Below, piece by piece: positions 15,820 to 25,117 of a stretch of 38,614 nt of DNA. A program made the position numbers and the translations under genes. Source of the DNA: Terriglobia bacterium (GTDB lineage Bacteria; Acidobacteriota; Terriglobia; Terriglobales; Acidobacteriaceae); assembly GCA_020073185.1 (NCBI GenBank), contig JAIQFT010000035.1, positions 1 to 38,614 on the forward strand. Direction: 5' to 3'. The notes beneath the pieces were generated by a model. That model worked only from the letters and a program-made list of their open reading frames with translations, made no database searches and had not been told where the DNA came from. Position 1 is the first letter of the stretch, and each line of letters begins with the position of its first letter.

Positions 15820-16977
15820 ATGTGGATTCCCCAAGACCTCGGCTGGATCGCCACCCGTCTCAAAGACGGTTACCGCGTTAATCGCATTACCGTTCGTGAC
15901 CTCCTTCACATGTTTAAGGCTGAGCGTCGCGGTCTTAACAAGGTGCATGGCATTCGAACAGCACTGGACTACTTGGGTCTGGAAACTGAACCGGATTTTC
16001 AGTCAACGTGGATTGATGGTCGGATCAGAATCCGATTGAAGGATCAAGGCGACGGCGTGGTGGCCGAAGCGGATGTGGCAGTCGCAACACAAGACGAACG
16101 GGAATTGGTCGAGGCCACTGAGGAGGAACAGGAAGAACGCGACGAGCAGGAAGATCAGCAGCCCAATTCCGGCACAGTCGCCTTGTCACCGATTGTCATC
16201 TCGGGCGAGGGGGTGGTCGAGACAGTATTGAGAGAGCCGCCAGACCCAACGTTTCGCATTGGAAGTTTACCGGCAGCGAATCGAACGCTGACTACAGTCG
16301 GCCAGGACGATGCGTTGACGAAGGCCGTCACCAAGATGTTGCAATTCGACTACTCCCAGCTGCCCATCATGCATGGCGAGCGCGAGGTTAAGGGCATGAT
16401 CTCGTGGAAGTCAATTGCAGCGCGGTACGCGATCGGGGGCGACTGCAGTAAAGTGCAGCACTGCCGTGAAGACGCTCAAGTTGTGGACGCGAATGGAACG
16501 CTATTCGATGCGATTCCAACAATTGTGAAACACGGATATGTGCTGGTGCGCAGCCAGCATAATCGGAAAATAACAGGCATCGTAACCGCAAGCGACCTCA
16601 GTCTTCAATTTCAACAGCTCGCAGAACCTTTCCTCCTCCTGCGAGAAATTGAGCTGCACATCCGGCAACTGCTCCAAGAAAAGGTCGCGGCGGAAGATTT
16701 TCAGTCGCTGGCCGTAGCGGATGCAGCCGTTCCCGCACCGAAATCAATTTCTGATCTCACCTTTGGCGATTACGTTCGCCTGCTCCAAAGGCCGCAGGTC
16801 TGGCAGAAACTCGCATTGAATATCGATCAGGCTTCGATGACGTCGCAATTAGAGCAAGTTCGCGTGATTCGAAATGATGTGATGCATTTTGATCCCGATC
16901 CCATGACCCTGGATCAGCTTGAGGTGCTGAAGAACGCTTCGAAGTTCATGCGGCAGCTCTACGAGTTGTTGCCGTAG
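15820..16977 (+). CDS. CBS-pair protein with C-terminal HEPN-like domain, accessory gene
   Basis: The protein has 385 residues. Residues 15-70 form a compact module (RITVRDLLHMFKAERRGLNK, then ALDYLGLETEPDF) that may bind nucleic acid. An acidic linker follows (about 94-115). Residues about 158-262 form two CBS motifs (LPIMHGEREVKGMISW and YVLVRSQHNRKITGIVTASDL), which usually bind adenosine nucleotides. Residues about 271-385 are helical and end in RVIRNDVMHF, an Rx4H motif (R351, H356) typical of HEPN ribonucleases. The ATG at 15820 has GGAG 8 nt upstream; the frame is open from a GTG at 15781. Codon use is visibly less GC-biased than in its neighbours, and direct repeats flank the gene, both suggesting horizontal transfer. 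A nucleotide-sensing RNase with a defence or abortive-infection role is inference. Confidence 0.8.
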   Translation: MWIPQDLGWIATRLKDGYRVNRITVRDLLHMFKAERRGLNKVHGIRTALDYLGLETEPDFQSTWIDGRIRIRLKDQGDGVVAEADVAVATQDERELVEATEEEQEERDEQEDQQPNSGTVALSPIVISGEGVVETVLREPPDPTFRIGSLPAANRTLTTVGQDDALTKAVTKMLQFDYSQLPIMHGEREVKGMISWKSIAARYAIGGDCSKVQHCREDAQVVDANGTLFDAIPTIVKHGYVLVRSQHNRKITGIVTASDLSLQFQQLAEPFLLLREIELHIRQLLQEKVAAEDFQSLAVADAAVPAPKSISDLTFGDYVRLLQRPQVWQKLALNIDQASMTSQLEQVRVIRNDVMHFDPDPMTLDQLEVLKNASKFMRQLYELLP

Positions 16978-17100
16978 ACAATTGGCAGAACAATCTGCCG
17001 GCGTGAGAGGGAACCGCAAAACGTCATGTACACAAAAATCAAAGAAGAGATTAAGCAGGACTACTACGGGGCTTGCTGAAGCAACCAGATAAGCACATAC

Positions 17101-17128
17101 GCTAACTAGTGGTTGATCCGTCCGAACC
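17101..17128. repeat. Imperfect 28-bp direct repeat, right copy
   Basis: It begins GCTAACTAGTGGTTGATC and is the partner of 15590-15617. The surrounding gap 16978-17226 is AT-richer than the flanking genes, shows no gene or TPP riboswitch that I can recognise, and ends in a CCGACAACCGACAATCG repeat (17176-17202). Confidence 0.5.
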
Positions 17129-17226
17129 CAAGAAGAAGTGAATGCTCGTTCTACAGGCGACCGAGCTCCGGTGGCCCGACAACCGACAATCGATAACCGA
17201 CCCCTCAGCCACGCTGCATTGCTACA

Positions 17227-18003
17227 ATGATGACCATGGACTCCTTCGTCATTGCAGGCCGCACGTTCCGTTCGCGCCTCATCGTTGGCACGGGGAAATA
17301 CAAATCGGGCCAGGAAACCGCGCGCGCCATCGAGGCCAGCGGCGCCGAAATGGTTACCGTCGCCGTCCGCCGCGTCAATCTCGACCGCAGCAAGGAATCG
17401 CTGCTCGACTTCATTGATTCCAAGAAATATTTTCTGCTGCCCAACACCGCCGGTTGCTACACCGCCGACGATGCCATCCGCACCGCGCGTCTCGGCCGCG
17501 AGGTCGGCCTCTCCGACTGGGTCAAGGTGGAAGTCATCGGCGACCAGGCCACCCTCTATCCCGACGTGCAGGCAACCATCGAAGCGACCCGCGTGCTGGT
17601 CAAGGAAGGCTTTACTGTTTTGCCGTATACATCTGACGATATTGTGGTTGCCAAGCGTCTTGTCGACGCCGGCGCGGCCGCCATCATGCCCCTGGGCGCG
17701 CCCATCGGCAGCGGCATGGGCATCCAGAACCAGGCCAACATTCGCATCCTGCGCGAAATGCTGAGCCTTCCGCTGATCGTGGACGCCGGCGTGGGCACCG
17801 CCTCCGACGCTACCATCGCGCTCGAACTCGGCGCTGACGGCGTGCTCATGAATACTGGCATCGCCGCCGCCCAGGACCCGGTGCTCATGGCCGAAGCCAT
17901 GAAGCACGCAGTGATCGCCGGTCGCGCCGCTTACCTTGCTGGTCGCATGCCCAAGAAGCTCTACGCCACTGCCAGCTCCCCGCTGGAAGGCGTGGTGCGC
18001 TAA
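17227..18003 (+). CDS. thiG: Thiazole synthase ThiG
   Basis: A 258-residue TIM-barrel enzyme that makes the thiazole phosphate moiety of thiamine from DXP, dehydroglycine and ThiS-thiocarboxylate. Motifs include RLIVGTGKY near the N-terminus, the active-site Lys strand [17 protein letters not shown], and the phosphate-binding [14 protein letters not shown] and [10 protein letters not shown]. Three Met codons cluster at the start (17227, 17230 and 17236) with no strong Shine-Dalgarno, so the start is uncertain by up to three codons. No other thi gene is adjacent, so it stands alone here. A hairpin terminator follows. Confidence 0.96.
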   Translation: MMTMDSFVIAGRTFRSRLIVGTGKYKSGQETARAIEASGAEMVTVAVRRVNLDRSKESLLDFIDSKKYFLLPNTAGCYTADDAIRTARLGREVGLSDWVKVEVIGDQATLYPDVQATIEATRVLVKEGFTVLPYTSDDIVVAKRLVDAGAAAIMPLGAPIGSGMGIQNQANIRILREMLSLPLIVDAGVGTASDATIALELGADGVLMNTGIAAAQDPVLMAEAMKHAVIAGRAAYLAGRMPKKLYATASSPLEGVVR

Positions 18004-18029
18004 TCGGGTTTGAACGGGAAGGTGAAAGC

Positions 18030-18082
18030 GCCGGGCTTCAGCCCGGCGAGTCGCACGCCCGACACGATACGGGCTTTAGCCC
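18030..18082. repeat. Intergenic GC hairpins after thiG
   Basis: GCCGGGCT-TC-AGCCCGGC (18030-18047) and GGGCT-TT-AGCCC (18071-18082) are perfect hairpins of the same general type as 12372-12391. Confidence 0.65.
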
Positions 18083-18112
18083 CGGCAATCGTCAATCGGA
18101 AATGCAATAAGC

Positions 18113-18137
18113 AAGCCCGGCGTTCGGCCGGGCTTTT
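18113..18137. terminator. Bidirectional intrinsic terminator
   Basis: The stem AGCCCGGC (18114-18121) / GCCGGGCT (18127-18134) is followed by a short T run on the plus strand and preceded by AA on the left. It separates convergent thiG and the small secreted protein gene. Confidence 0.7.
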
Positions 18138-18167
18138 GCTCAAGACTTAGAACTCAAAACCTGCAAC

Positions 18168-18497
18168 TCAATGTTGGTGCTCCGATGACGCCATCGCCAG
18201 CTTGTCAATGTGCAGCACGCCGCCCTTCACCGACCCGGTCACGTTGACATGATGTCCTTCGTGACCCTTGGTGGCGTCGGGATTGTCGAGATGCAAAACT
18301 TCCTTGCTGTTGTCGCTGACGAACACCGGCTTCTCGCCTGCCTCGATGCACTTCTTCGAGCACGCTGCCGCGCTGGCGTTTGCGCCTCGCGCGCCGCATT
18401 TTTCATCCACGATGTATCCCGTCATTGTCGCGCCGCTGGCAAACGCCATGGCGCTCAGCAGTGCCAAACAAGCCAGTATCGGCAGTAGCTTCTTCAT
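18168..18497 (-). CDS. Small secreted protein (TGYIVDEKCG type)
   Basis: A 109-residue protein with a clear signal peptide (MKKLLPILACLALLSAMAFA). The mature part begins TGYIVDEKCG and contains AACSKKCIEAGEKPVFV, a Cys/Lys-containing core, then a small beta domain (VNVTGSVKGGVLHIDKL) and a His-rich tail (SSEHQH). It matches a family of small exported proteins common in Acidobacteriota (I believe the one catalogued as DUF5818), of unknown function. The conserved Cys residues could bind metal or form a disulphide. The start at 18497 has a strong GGAG box; longer upstream reading lacks support. Confidence 0.82.
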   Translation of the reverse strand: MKKLLPILACLALLSAMAFASGATMTGYIVDEKCGARGANASAAACSKKCIEAGEKPVFVSDNSKEVLHLDNPDATKGHEGHHVNVTGSVKGGVLHIDKLAMASSEHQH

Positions 18498-18775
18498 GTG
18501 TTCTCCTTCTCCACGGCCTTGCCGCGAGTCCGAACTATTGGATTGTCGACCACCCCACACGGTTACATTTTGCGGCGATTGTACCAGTCCACACGCCCGG
18601 CGCAGACTGGGTCGCCCCTCGTCCCCAGGGCCGACTCACCGTGCTCCACGAACGTGGTGCTCACCCGGATAGAGCCGGCCTTCAGACCCCGCGTTGACGT
18701 CTGCAAAAGCCCGCTGAGGTTCTTCCGTATCGCCGAATCGGCAACCGACAATCCGCAATCTAACCTTATCTGCCT
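18498..18775. other. Intergenic region without recognisable gene
   Basis: A divergent gap between the two secreted-protein genes. It must hold their promoters, but I cannot assign boxes with confidence. It ends in an ATCGGCAACCGACAATCCGC simple repeat (18731-18760). Confidence 0.5.
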
Positions 18776-19423
18776 ATGCGCCTGGCCTCGGTATTTCTCT
18801 ACATCCTGTGCGTCCTCTGCGTCGGAACCCCGGCAGTCGCCCAGTCGCGCCCACGTCCCGAAATCCTCCCCGACGGCTCTCTCCGCCAGGTCTACTACTA
18901 CCAACTCCAACCTCCCGCCAAAGGCACGCCGCCCTGGCGATGGCGACGGGTTCGCGGCGAGCTTCCACGGGGCATTGCGCTCGCGCGCAACGGCATCCTT
19001 GCCGGCGCGCCGACGACGCCGGGCGAGTATCACTTCTCGCTTGAAGCCACGGATTCAGCTCCCAGGCCCATTGTTCGGACCCGCAATTACATCCTCACCG
19101 TCCCCTCGCCCATCACCATTGTCTGGACACAAGCGCCGCAGCTTACCGCCGAAGGCGCCATTGCCGGCGAGGTCCAGGTCACCAACGGCACTGGACGCGC
19201 AGTCGATCTCACCGTGATCGTGGTGGCGGTCAACACCATCAACAAGGCCTTCGCACTCGGATACCAGCGCATCTCGCTCGGCCCCGGCTCGCAACGCGTC
19301 CCCTTCGGCTCGACGCTTCCGCACGACACTTACGTCGTCCACGCAGATGCCATCGCCGAAATCGCCGCAACCGGCGAAATCTACCGCGCCCGCTTGCAAA
19401 CCGGTTCGCTCACAGTTCCGTAA
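18776..19423 (+). CDS. Secreted protein with putative Ig-like (He_PIG) domain
   Basis: A 215-residue exported protein with a signal peptide at about residues 1-22 (MRLASVFLYILCVLCVGTPAVA). Residues about 30-110 contain GIALARNGILAGAPTTPGEYHFSLEATDS, the G-x-L-x-G-x-PTxxGxYxFxxxAxD pattern of He_PIG/cadherin-like repeats. The second half (about 118-215) is all-beta, perhaps another Ig-like domain, with no catalytic motif. Such domains mediate adhesion or protein-protein contact at the cell surface; the ligand is unknown. It is convergent with the first kinase gene across a CTGAAA repeat. Confidence 0.78.
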   Translation: MRLASVFLYILCVLCVGTPAVAQSRPRPEILPDGSLRQVYYYQLQPPAKGTPPWRWRRVRGELPRGIALARNGILAGAPTTPGEYHFSLEATDSAPRPIVRTRNYILTVPSPITIVWTQAPQLTAEGAIAGEVQVTNGTGRAVDLTVIVVAVNTINKAFALGYQRISLGPGSQRVPFGSTLPHDTYVVHADAIAEIAATGEIYRARLQTGSLTVP

Positions 19424-19481
19424 AGCGCTTCTCGCGCAAAACTAAAGCGACGCTCTCATCCGCGCCGCTTCCGATCCCCAC

Positions 19482-19510
19482 CGAAACTGAAACTGAAACT
19501 GAAGCTGAAG
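19482..19510. repeat. CTGAAA-type simple repeat
   Basis: About five tandem copies of CTGAAA/CTGAAG, abutting the stop codon of the kinase gene. Confidence 0.8.
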
Positions 19511-22255
19511 CTACTTCTTCACCTCCGCCGTCCAGTTCACCACCAGGTTCAGCGGCGCCGACGCGTCCTGCGTCCCTACGTTGAACAGGAACTTCTTTCC
19601 GTCGCGGCTGGCGTCATAGGCCACGCCATTTGCCGACGAGTCCTGGTGAAACAACTGGCGCACTTGTCCAACCTCGAAGCTCCCGCCTTTGTCGGTGACC
19701 TCGGCCGAGTACAGCGAGTCAGCGGCGTCAAAATAGAACAACTCCTTGCCATCGCCGCGCCACGCCGGGTAATCGCCTCCATTGATCGAAACTTGCCACT
19801 TGCCTCCCTGTCCGGAAGCGGCCGTCACGTACACCTGCCCCTGTCCCGCTTCGGTCGAGACATACGCGATCCATTTCCCGTCGGGCGAGATGCGGAAGTG
19901 GCTGACATTGGCCTGCGGACTAGCCGGTGCAATCAGCAGCGTCGGTTTCCCGTGGCCATCCGCCGGCACCGAATAGATCGAGTTGCCGCTCGGACCCAGT
20001 TGCGAGGTGTACAGCAGGTTTTGTCCATCCGGCGTCCAGGAGGGAAAGGCAGGGGTGACGCCCTTTTCCTGCACCAACAGGCGAGGCTTACCGCCACCGT
20101 TGGCCGGCATCAGGTAGAGCGTGCTGTCGCCCGCCGCGCCCTGGGTCCCTTGCGCTGCGTATGCGATCGTCTGCCCGTCTGGCGACCACGCCGGCTGGAA
20201 CTTGGTCGGCGGATCGAACGTCAGCCGCGTCTTGATGTTTCGTACCGTGTCGAAAATCCAGATATCTTCCGAGGGCGAGCCGTAACCCACCGCGATCTTC
20301 GTTCCATCCGGAGAAATACGCGCGTCCATGTACTGCCCTCGGTCGCCTACCTGACCAATCCGTTTGCCCGATCGGTCGAACCACACCAATTGCGTCCCGG
20401 CATCGGCCGTTCCACTCTGGTAAGTCATCACGCTATTGGCCGAAACGGAGAACAGCGTTCGCCACACTGTGCCGTCGTATTGCACCCGATCCACCACCGG
20501 GAATGCGTCCCCTTTCAACGCCCCCCGTTGCGGATCGAACCGCTGTGCCATTACCGCCGTCTGTGCGTGGAACAACAGGTACCCGGAGGCGTACTGACCT
20601 CCGGCATCGGTCGCGATCAGCAGCTTGTTTTCCGTGCCGTCCAGAGATGCAAAGTAGATGCCGTTCTGGTCCCGCATTCCTCCGCTGTGGTTGGTCGCCA
20701 GGTACAGGAAATGCTTGCCGTCGGGCAGGAACCAGGGCCAGCGATGCGTCGTGTGCTTGCCCAGGTCCAGCTTGGTTACCGATTGCGCCGTACCCCCCTG
20801 CGCGCTGATCCGCATCAGGCTGACGTTGAAATCCGGCGCGTACACGATCGCGTTGTCCTTGCTCCACGTCCCGCCGCGCGCGTTGGGCGCGTCCGCCAGC
20901 GGCGCCACCGCCCCTCCGCTCGCAGGAATCTTGTTCAATTTTCCATTGGCAAAGAAACCTAGATACCGGCTGTCCGCCGACCAGAACGGAAAATACGCTC
21001 CCTCCGTTCCATCCAGCCGTTGCGCCGTCGGGCTGCTCAAGGCCCGTACCCACAGCGCCTTGGGACTGTCCGGCCCCCTGGCTGCGAATGCGATCTTCTC
21101 TCCATCCGGCGAGAGCACCGCCGGCCCGCCAAAATCGCCTTGCGCATCGAATGCCGTCTTCTCCGGCGGCAGTATGATCGCGTGGATAGCCCGCGGCGCC
21201 GGCTGCAGCCAAATCTGCGCCGCTGCGGCCATTGCCAGCACTACCGCCACCGCCGCCACCGCCCATGCCACCCACTCGCGCCGTTTGGTTTGTGCTTTCG
21301 GCTGCTGCGCCAAGGCCGCCGCTGCAGTCTGCGACGTCCAGCTCAGTTGCAGCTTCAGGTCATGCGCCGTCTGCAAGCGCTCGTCCGGGTCCTTCGCCAG
21401 GCAACTCTTGACCACCATCTCTAGCGCTGGCGGCGTCAGCGGTTGCGCCTGCGACATCGGTTCCGGCTCTTTTTCCAGGATCGCCGCCAGCACCGAAATC
21501 TGGCTTTTGCCTTCGAACGCCCGCTTGCCGACGGCCATCTCGTACAGCACGCACCCCAGGCTGAAGATGTCGCTGCGCGCGTCCGCCTCCGCCCCTTGCA
21601 GCGCCTCCGGCGACATGTACTGGAACGTGCCGACGATAGTCCCCTTCTGTGTCAGTGGCGACGCCAGCCCCGTCAGCGAAATCACCGGCGTGGTCGGACT
21701 GGAAGGCGTAATCGGCGCTCCACCTGCGCCCACTTTGCTGGCGCGCGCAGGTTGTCCGCTGGCCACCCCGACCATCGCCGCCGCCGGCTTCGCCAGCCCG
21801 AAGTCCATCAGCTTCGCTCCTGCCTTGGTCAGCATGATGTTCGCCGGCTTCAAATCGCGATGCACGATTCCCTGCCGGTGCGCTTTGTCCAGCGCGTCCG
21901 CCACCTCGCCGCCGACCTTCAGCACCTGTTCGATGGGCAGCGGCCCTCTCGCCAGCCGGTCGGCCAGTGTCTCGCCCTCCAGGTACTCCATGACGAGATA
22001 GTCGATTCCATCTTGTGAACCGACGTCATACAGATGGCAGATGTGCGGATGCGACAGGGAACTGATCGCCCGCGCCTCGCGCTCAAACCTCTGCTTCAGG
22101 TCGGGATGGCTGGCCAGGTGTTCGGGAATGATCTTGATCGCCACCGTGCGTTCCAGCCGCGTGTCGCGCGCCCGGTACACCTCGCCCATCCCGCCCGCGC
22201 CCGCCGCCGCCTGGACCTCATACGGCCCGAGTTTTATTCCCGCCTGCAATGCCAT
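19511..22255 (-). CDS. Membrane Ser/Thr protein kinase with WD40-like beta-propeller (paralogue 1)
   Basis: A 914-residue receptor-type kinase. The N-terminal Hanks kinase has the glycine loop GAGGMG (19-24), Lys41, HRDLKPAN (132-139), DFG (151-153) and SPE (215-217). A hydrophobic helix at about 328-350 follows, then an external domain of repeated TolB/PD40 blades ([36 protein letters not shown]). It probably phosphorylates cytoplasmic targets in response to a ligand or envelope state sensed by the propeller. The DFG-to-SPE segment is unusually long (about 60 residues) and contains a Gly/Ala-rich insert encoded by a palindrome (21722-21752). It lies directly downstream of a paralogue on the same strand. 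Confidence 0.93.
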   Translation of the reverse strand: MALQAGIKLGPYEVQAAAGAGGMGEVYRARDTRLERTVAIKIIPEHLASHPDLKQRFEREARAISSLSHPHICHLYDVGSQDGIDYLVMEYLEGETLADRLARGPLPIEQVLKVGGEVADALDKAHRQGIVHRDLKPANIMLTKAGAKLMDFGLAKPAAAMVGVASGQPARASKVGAGGAPITPSSPTTPVISLTGLASPLTQKGTIVGTFQYMSPEALQGAEADARSDIFSLGCVLYEMAVGKRAFEGKSQISVLAAILEKEPEPMSQAQPLTPPALEMVVKSCLAKDPDERLQTAHDLKLQLSWTSQTAAAALAQQPKAQTKRREWVAWAVAAVAVVLAMAAAAQIWLQPAPRAIHAIILPPEKTAFDAQGDFGGPAVLSPDGEKIAFAARGPDSPKALWVRALSSPTAQRLDGTEGAYFPFWSADSRYLGFFANGKLNKIPASGGAVAPLADAPNARGGTWSKDNAIVYAPDFNVSLMRISAQGGTAQSVTKLDLGKHTTHRWPWFLPDGKHFLYLATNHSGGMRDQNGIYFASLDGTENKLLIATDAGGQYASGYLLFHAQTAVMAQRFDPQRGALKGDAFPVVDRVQYDGTVWRTLFSVSANSVMTYQSGTADAGTQLVWFDRSGKRIGQVGDRGQYMDARISPDGTKIAVGYGSPSEDIWIFDTVRNIKTRLTFDPPTKFQPAWSPDGQTIAYAAQGTQGAAGDSTLYLMPANGGGKPRLLVQEKGVTPAFPSWTPDGQNLLYTSQLGPSGNSIYSVPADGHGKPTLLIAPASPQANVSHFRISPDGKWIAYVSTEAGQGQVYVTAASGQGGKWQVSINGGDYPAWRGDGKELFYFDAADSLYSAEVTDKGGSFEVGQVRQLFHQDSSANGVAYDASRDGKKFLFNVGTQDASAPLNLVVNWTAEVKK
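21722..21752. repeat. Palindrome inside kinase 1 activation segment
   Basis: ACCTGCGC (21722-21729) and GCGCAGGT (21745-21752) are perfect 8-bp complements with a 15-nt loop. It encodes part of the extended DFG-to-SPE segment, and its position corresponds to the palindrome in kinase 2. Confidence 0.55.
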
Positions 22256-22275
22256 CTTGCCAACCTTCTCACCCG

Positions 22276-22322
22276 CTGAAAACTCACAACTTCAAACCCG
22301 AAACTCAAACCGAAACTGAAAA
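22276..22322. repeat. CTGAAA/CCGAAACT-type simple repeat between the kinases
   Basis: Degenerate GAAACT/CAAACC units fill most of the gap between the two kinase genes. Confidence 0.65.
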
Positions 22323-24929
22323 CTACTTGAGCCCGTCGGCGATATAGATCGCGTACAGCCCGCGCCGATGCCGGTACACTGCCGTCGTTGCATCGGCGGA
22401 CGTGACCATGCGCGCATACATTGAGCCCAGCGTCGCCAGTGGTTCCACTGTTTGCACCAGTTGCCGGCTCCCGCTCCCCACATCAACCAGGAAGATGCGC
22501 GTTGGCAGTTGCTGGTCCCAGGCGACCAGCTTGTGTCCGTCCGTGTTCCATCCGATTACCTCTTCATGGATCTCGATTCCCGGAATATCGCTCACCTTAC
22601 CGGCCGCGACGTCCACCATCACGTATCTTTGTGTCGCCAGGTTCAGGGTCACGATCCGCGTTCCGTCGGGCGACAATTTCCCCCCTTTGCTTCCCGGCGG
22701 CGTCACCGGCCTTAGCTTGCCGTCGCGCATGTCCACAAGGTAATCGCGAAGGTCGTGGTTGGTGTCCAAGGCGGACAGCACCGCCCATCGCCCATCGCGC
22801 GAGAAGCTGACGCCATTTTCACTGCCGGAAAACGCAGCCGTCAGCTCTCCCAGATCGATCACTCTCTGGTCGCCGGTTCCGGTCGGATACAGGAACAGCT
22901 TGTGCAGGTCGCTGGCTCGCATCGCCGGTACCATGCGCCCATCGTAGGTGATCCCCGATCCGAATCCATCGCCGAGCAGGACCGGCGCCGCTCCATCGGT
23001 GTTGCGCAAGAACACCCGGTAGTCGTTGCCCTGGTAGCGGTTGAACACCACCCATTTGCCGTCCGGCGAAAGCGCCGACAGGTCCGCTGCTGCCTCGAAA
23101 TCGCGGGTGCTCTTGTCGCCACTGCGCTTCAGTCCCACTTCGATCTGGTAGCGTACGCTTTCCAGCAGCACCCGGCCCGATGTCGAAATGTCTTCGATCA
23201 CCAGTTCCGTGGGAGACCGCAGGACCGTCCGCGTGACTCCCGTCGGCGTGACGGCGTACAGGCCATCGTCCTCTCCCTGCAAGCTTGCCGTGTACCAGAT
23301 CTCTTTTCCATCCGGCGTCCAGCACAGGCCACGGCCGGTCGAGTAAAACGGCGTCAGTCGGTGAGCCCCGCCCTGCGTGTCCAGCACCATCACTCCGCCG
23401 CGATCATCGGGAACATCAGGATGCTCGAAAAACGCGATGCGCCTGCCGTCCGGGCTGATGCGCACGTCCGAAATCCAACCCGGCGTCTCGAACCGCACCT
23501 TGCCGATGGGGAACTCCAGCCGTTGTTTGCCGCCGGCGCTGCGCACCACCGCGAACTCTTTCCCGTCGCGGCTGATGTCGGCGTCGTACACATCTTCAAG
23601 GATTGGCCGCGGCGTTCCGCCCTCCAGCGGCAATCGCGCCAGCGTGCCGCGCTGCAGCCACGACGCCAGGTAATGACGCTTCAGGATGACCGCCAACTCG
23701 CCGCTGTCCGCCATCCCAAGCACGTCGCCATCCAGGTTCAGCGGCTGTGCTTGCGAGCTATTGCTGCGTTTCGAATACAGTTGCCGCGCGCCGCCGTTCC
23801 ATGCCGCCGAGTACACCACTGTGTTCCCGTCGCGCGTGAATCGTGCCGGACCGGCGTATCCCGGCTCGAAAGTCAACTGCTCGTAGGCTGCTGGTGAGGA
23901 CGAGACTTGCCGGCGTCCAGCGAAATACGCCAGCATCACCGCCGCCCCTACCGCCAGTACGACCGCCACCGCTCCCACCCATCGCCGGCGCTCGGGCGGC
24001 AGCGCTGGTGCTTTCAGATCGCTCCCGCCGGAAGTCCCCGAAATCGCCTCCAGCGCGAATCCCACATCCCGTGCCGACTGAAACCTCCGCGCCGGTTCCT
24101 TCTCCAGGCATCGCCGCACGATCCTCTCCAGCCCCGGCGACACCTTTAGTGTTTCCGTCTCCAGCTCCGGCGGATCCTCTTTCAGGATCGCGTTCATTGT
24201 CTCGACGCTGGTCTCACCCTTGAACGCTCGCTGTCCGCTCATCATCTCGTACAAGAGTGCGCCGAAGGCGAAGATGTCGGTGCGCGCGTCCACCTCTTGG
24301 CCGCGCACCTGCTCTGGCGACATGTAGCCCGCCGTGCCCAGCACCACGCCCGGCGTGGTGACGCTCACGCCACCCGTCGTAACTCCGTCCCCCACCGCGG
24401 CCGCTTTCGCCCATTCGGGTGCCCCACCCAACCCGGCTTTGGTTGGGTGGGCTCGCAGCTTGGCTAAGCCGAAGTCCAGTATCTTCACCCGTCCGGTCTT
24501 GGTGATGAAGACGTTCTCTGGCTTCAGGTCACGATGTACCGCGCCCTGGTCGTGTGCCGCCGCCAGGCCCTCGGCGATCTGCGACGCGTACTCCACCGCG
24601 CGTCGCTGGCCCATCGTGCCTTCCTGCATCTCTTCGCGCAGCGTCTCTCCATTCAGCAGTTCGCACACCATGTACGGCGCGCCCTGGTGCTCGCCAGTGT
24701 CGTATACCGCCAAAATGTTGGGGTGATTCAGCGCCGCCACCGTCCGCGCCTCCTGCTCGAAGCGTCGCAGCCGGTCGGCATCGCGCGCAAATGATTCCGG
24801 CAGGACCTTAATGGCTACCTCCCTCCCTAGCCGGGTGTCGCGCGCTCGGTACACCTCACCCATCCCGCCGGCGCCCACGGCGGCTTGGACCTCGTAGGGC
24901 CCGACCTTGGTCCCTGGCTGTAAGGTCAT
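22323..24929 (-). CDS. Membrane Ser/Thr protein kinase with WD40-like beta-propeller (paralogue 2)
   Basis: An 868-residue protein with the same architecture as its downstream neighbour: glycine loop GAGGMG (19-24), Lys41, HRDLKPEN (132-139), DFG (152-154), GYMSPE (201-206), a membrane helix at about 316-337, and PD40-type blades (SRDGKEFAV, SPDGRRIAF, SPDGKWVVF). The first 35 residues of the two proteins are nearly identical, indicating tandem duplication. The activation segment contains HPTKAGLGGAP, encoded by a perfect 11-bp-stem palindrome. The start ATG has AGGA about 5 nt upstream. The ligand and substrates are unknown. Confidence 0.93.
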   Translation of the reverse strand: MTLQPGTKVGPYEVQAAVGAGGMGEVYRARDTRLGREVAIKVLPESFARDADRLRRFEQEARTVAALNHPNILAVYDTGEHQGAPYMVCELLNGETLREEMQEGTMGQRRAVEYASQIAEGLAAAHDQGAVHRDLKPENVFITKTGRVKILDFGLAKLRAHPTKAGLGGAPEWAKAAAVGDGVTTGGVSVTTPGVVLGTAGYMSPEQVRGQEVDARTDIFAFGALLYEMMSGQRAFKGETSVETMNAILKEDPPELETETLKVSPGLERIVRRCLEKEPARRFQSARDVGFALEAISGTSGGSDLKAPALPPERRRWVGAVAVVLAVGAAVMLAYFAGRRQVSSSPAAYEQLTFEPGYAGPARFTRDGNTVVYSAAWNGGARQLYSKRSNSSQAQPLNLDGDVLGMADSGELAVILKRHYLASWLQRGTLARLPLEGGTPRPILEDVYDADISRDGKEFAVVRSAGGKQRLEFPIGKVRFETPGWISDVRISPDGRRIAFFEHPDVPDDRGGVMVLDTQGGAHRLTPFYSTGRGLCWTPDGKEIWYTASLQGEDDGLYAVTPTGVTRTVLRSPTELVIEDISTSGRVLLESVRYQIEVGLKRSGDKSTRDFEAAADLSALSPDGKWVVFNRYQGNDYRVFLRNTDGAAPVLLGDGFGSGITYDGRMVPAMRASDLHKLFLYPTGTGDQRVIDLGELTAAFSGSENGVSFSRDGRWAVLSALDTNHDLRDYLVDMRDGKLRPVTPPGSKGGKLSPDGTRIVTLNLATQRYVMVDVAAGKVSDIPGIEIHEEVIGWNTDGHKLVAWDQQLPTRIFLVDVGSGSRQLVQTVEPLATLGSMYARMVTSADATTAVYRHRRGLYAIYIADGLK
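24423..24451. repeat. Perfect palindrome inside kinase 2 activation segment
   Basis: CCCACCCAACC (24423-24433) and GGTTGGGTGGG (24441-24451) pair perfectly around a 7-nt loop. The flank reads GGGGCACCC on the coding strand, resembling dispersed intergenic hairpins I associate with acidobacterial genomes. Confidence 0.75.
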
Positions 24930-25117
24930 GATTTCCTAGGGTGGATCGCCATTCTCAACAGGTGGGCGCATTATATGTCTGGCGCGGGTTTTCGGAAATG
25001 AGCACTTCTTCTCTCGACCCGGCGCCGAAATCAAGACTAAAAAAATCATCGCGGTGATAGAATTTTATACTTCGACAGCCGCGCCCGAATTCCGTAGGCT
25101 GGGTCTTGGAGGCACTG

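Noticed and set aside
16978..17226. TPP riboswitch in front of thiG
   Set aside because: I looked for the CUGAGA and GAUCUAGnUAAU-type conserved elements and did not find them.
17142..17417. Frame starting MLVLQATELRW overlapping thiG
   Set aside because: Out-of-frame shadow of thiG with no supporting features.
19646..20962. Long plus-strand open frame opposite kinase 1
   Set aside because: Arg/His-rich antisense shadow of the beta-propeller region; no domain or ribosome site.
22755..23897. Long plus-strand open frame opposite kinase 2
   Set aside because: Same kind of antisense shadow as opposite kinase 1.
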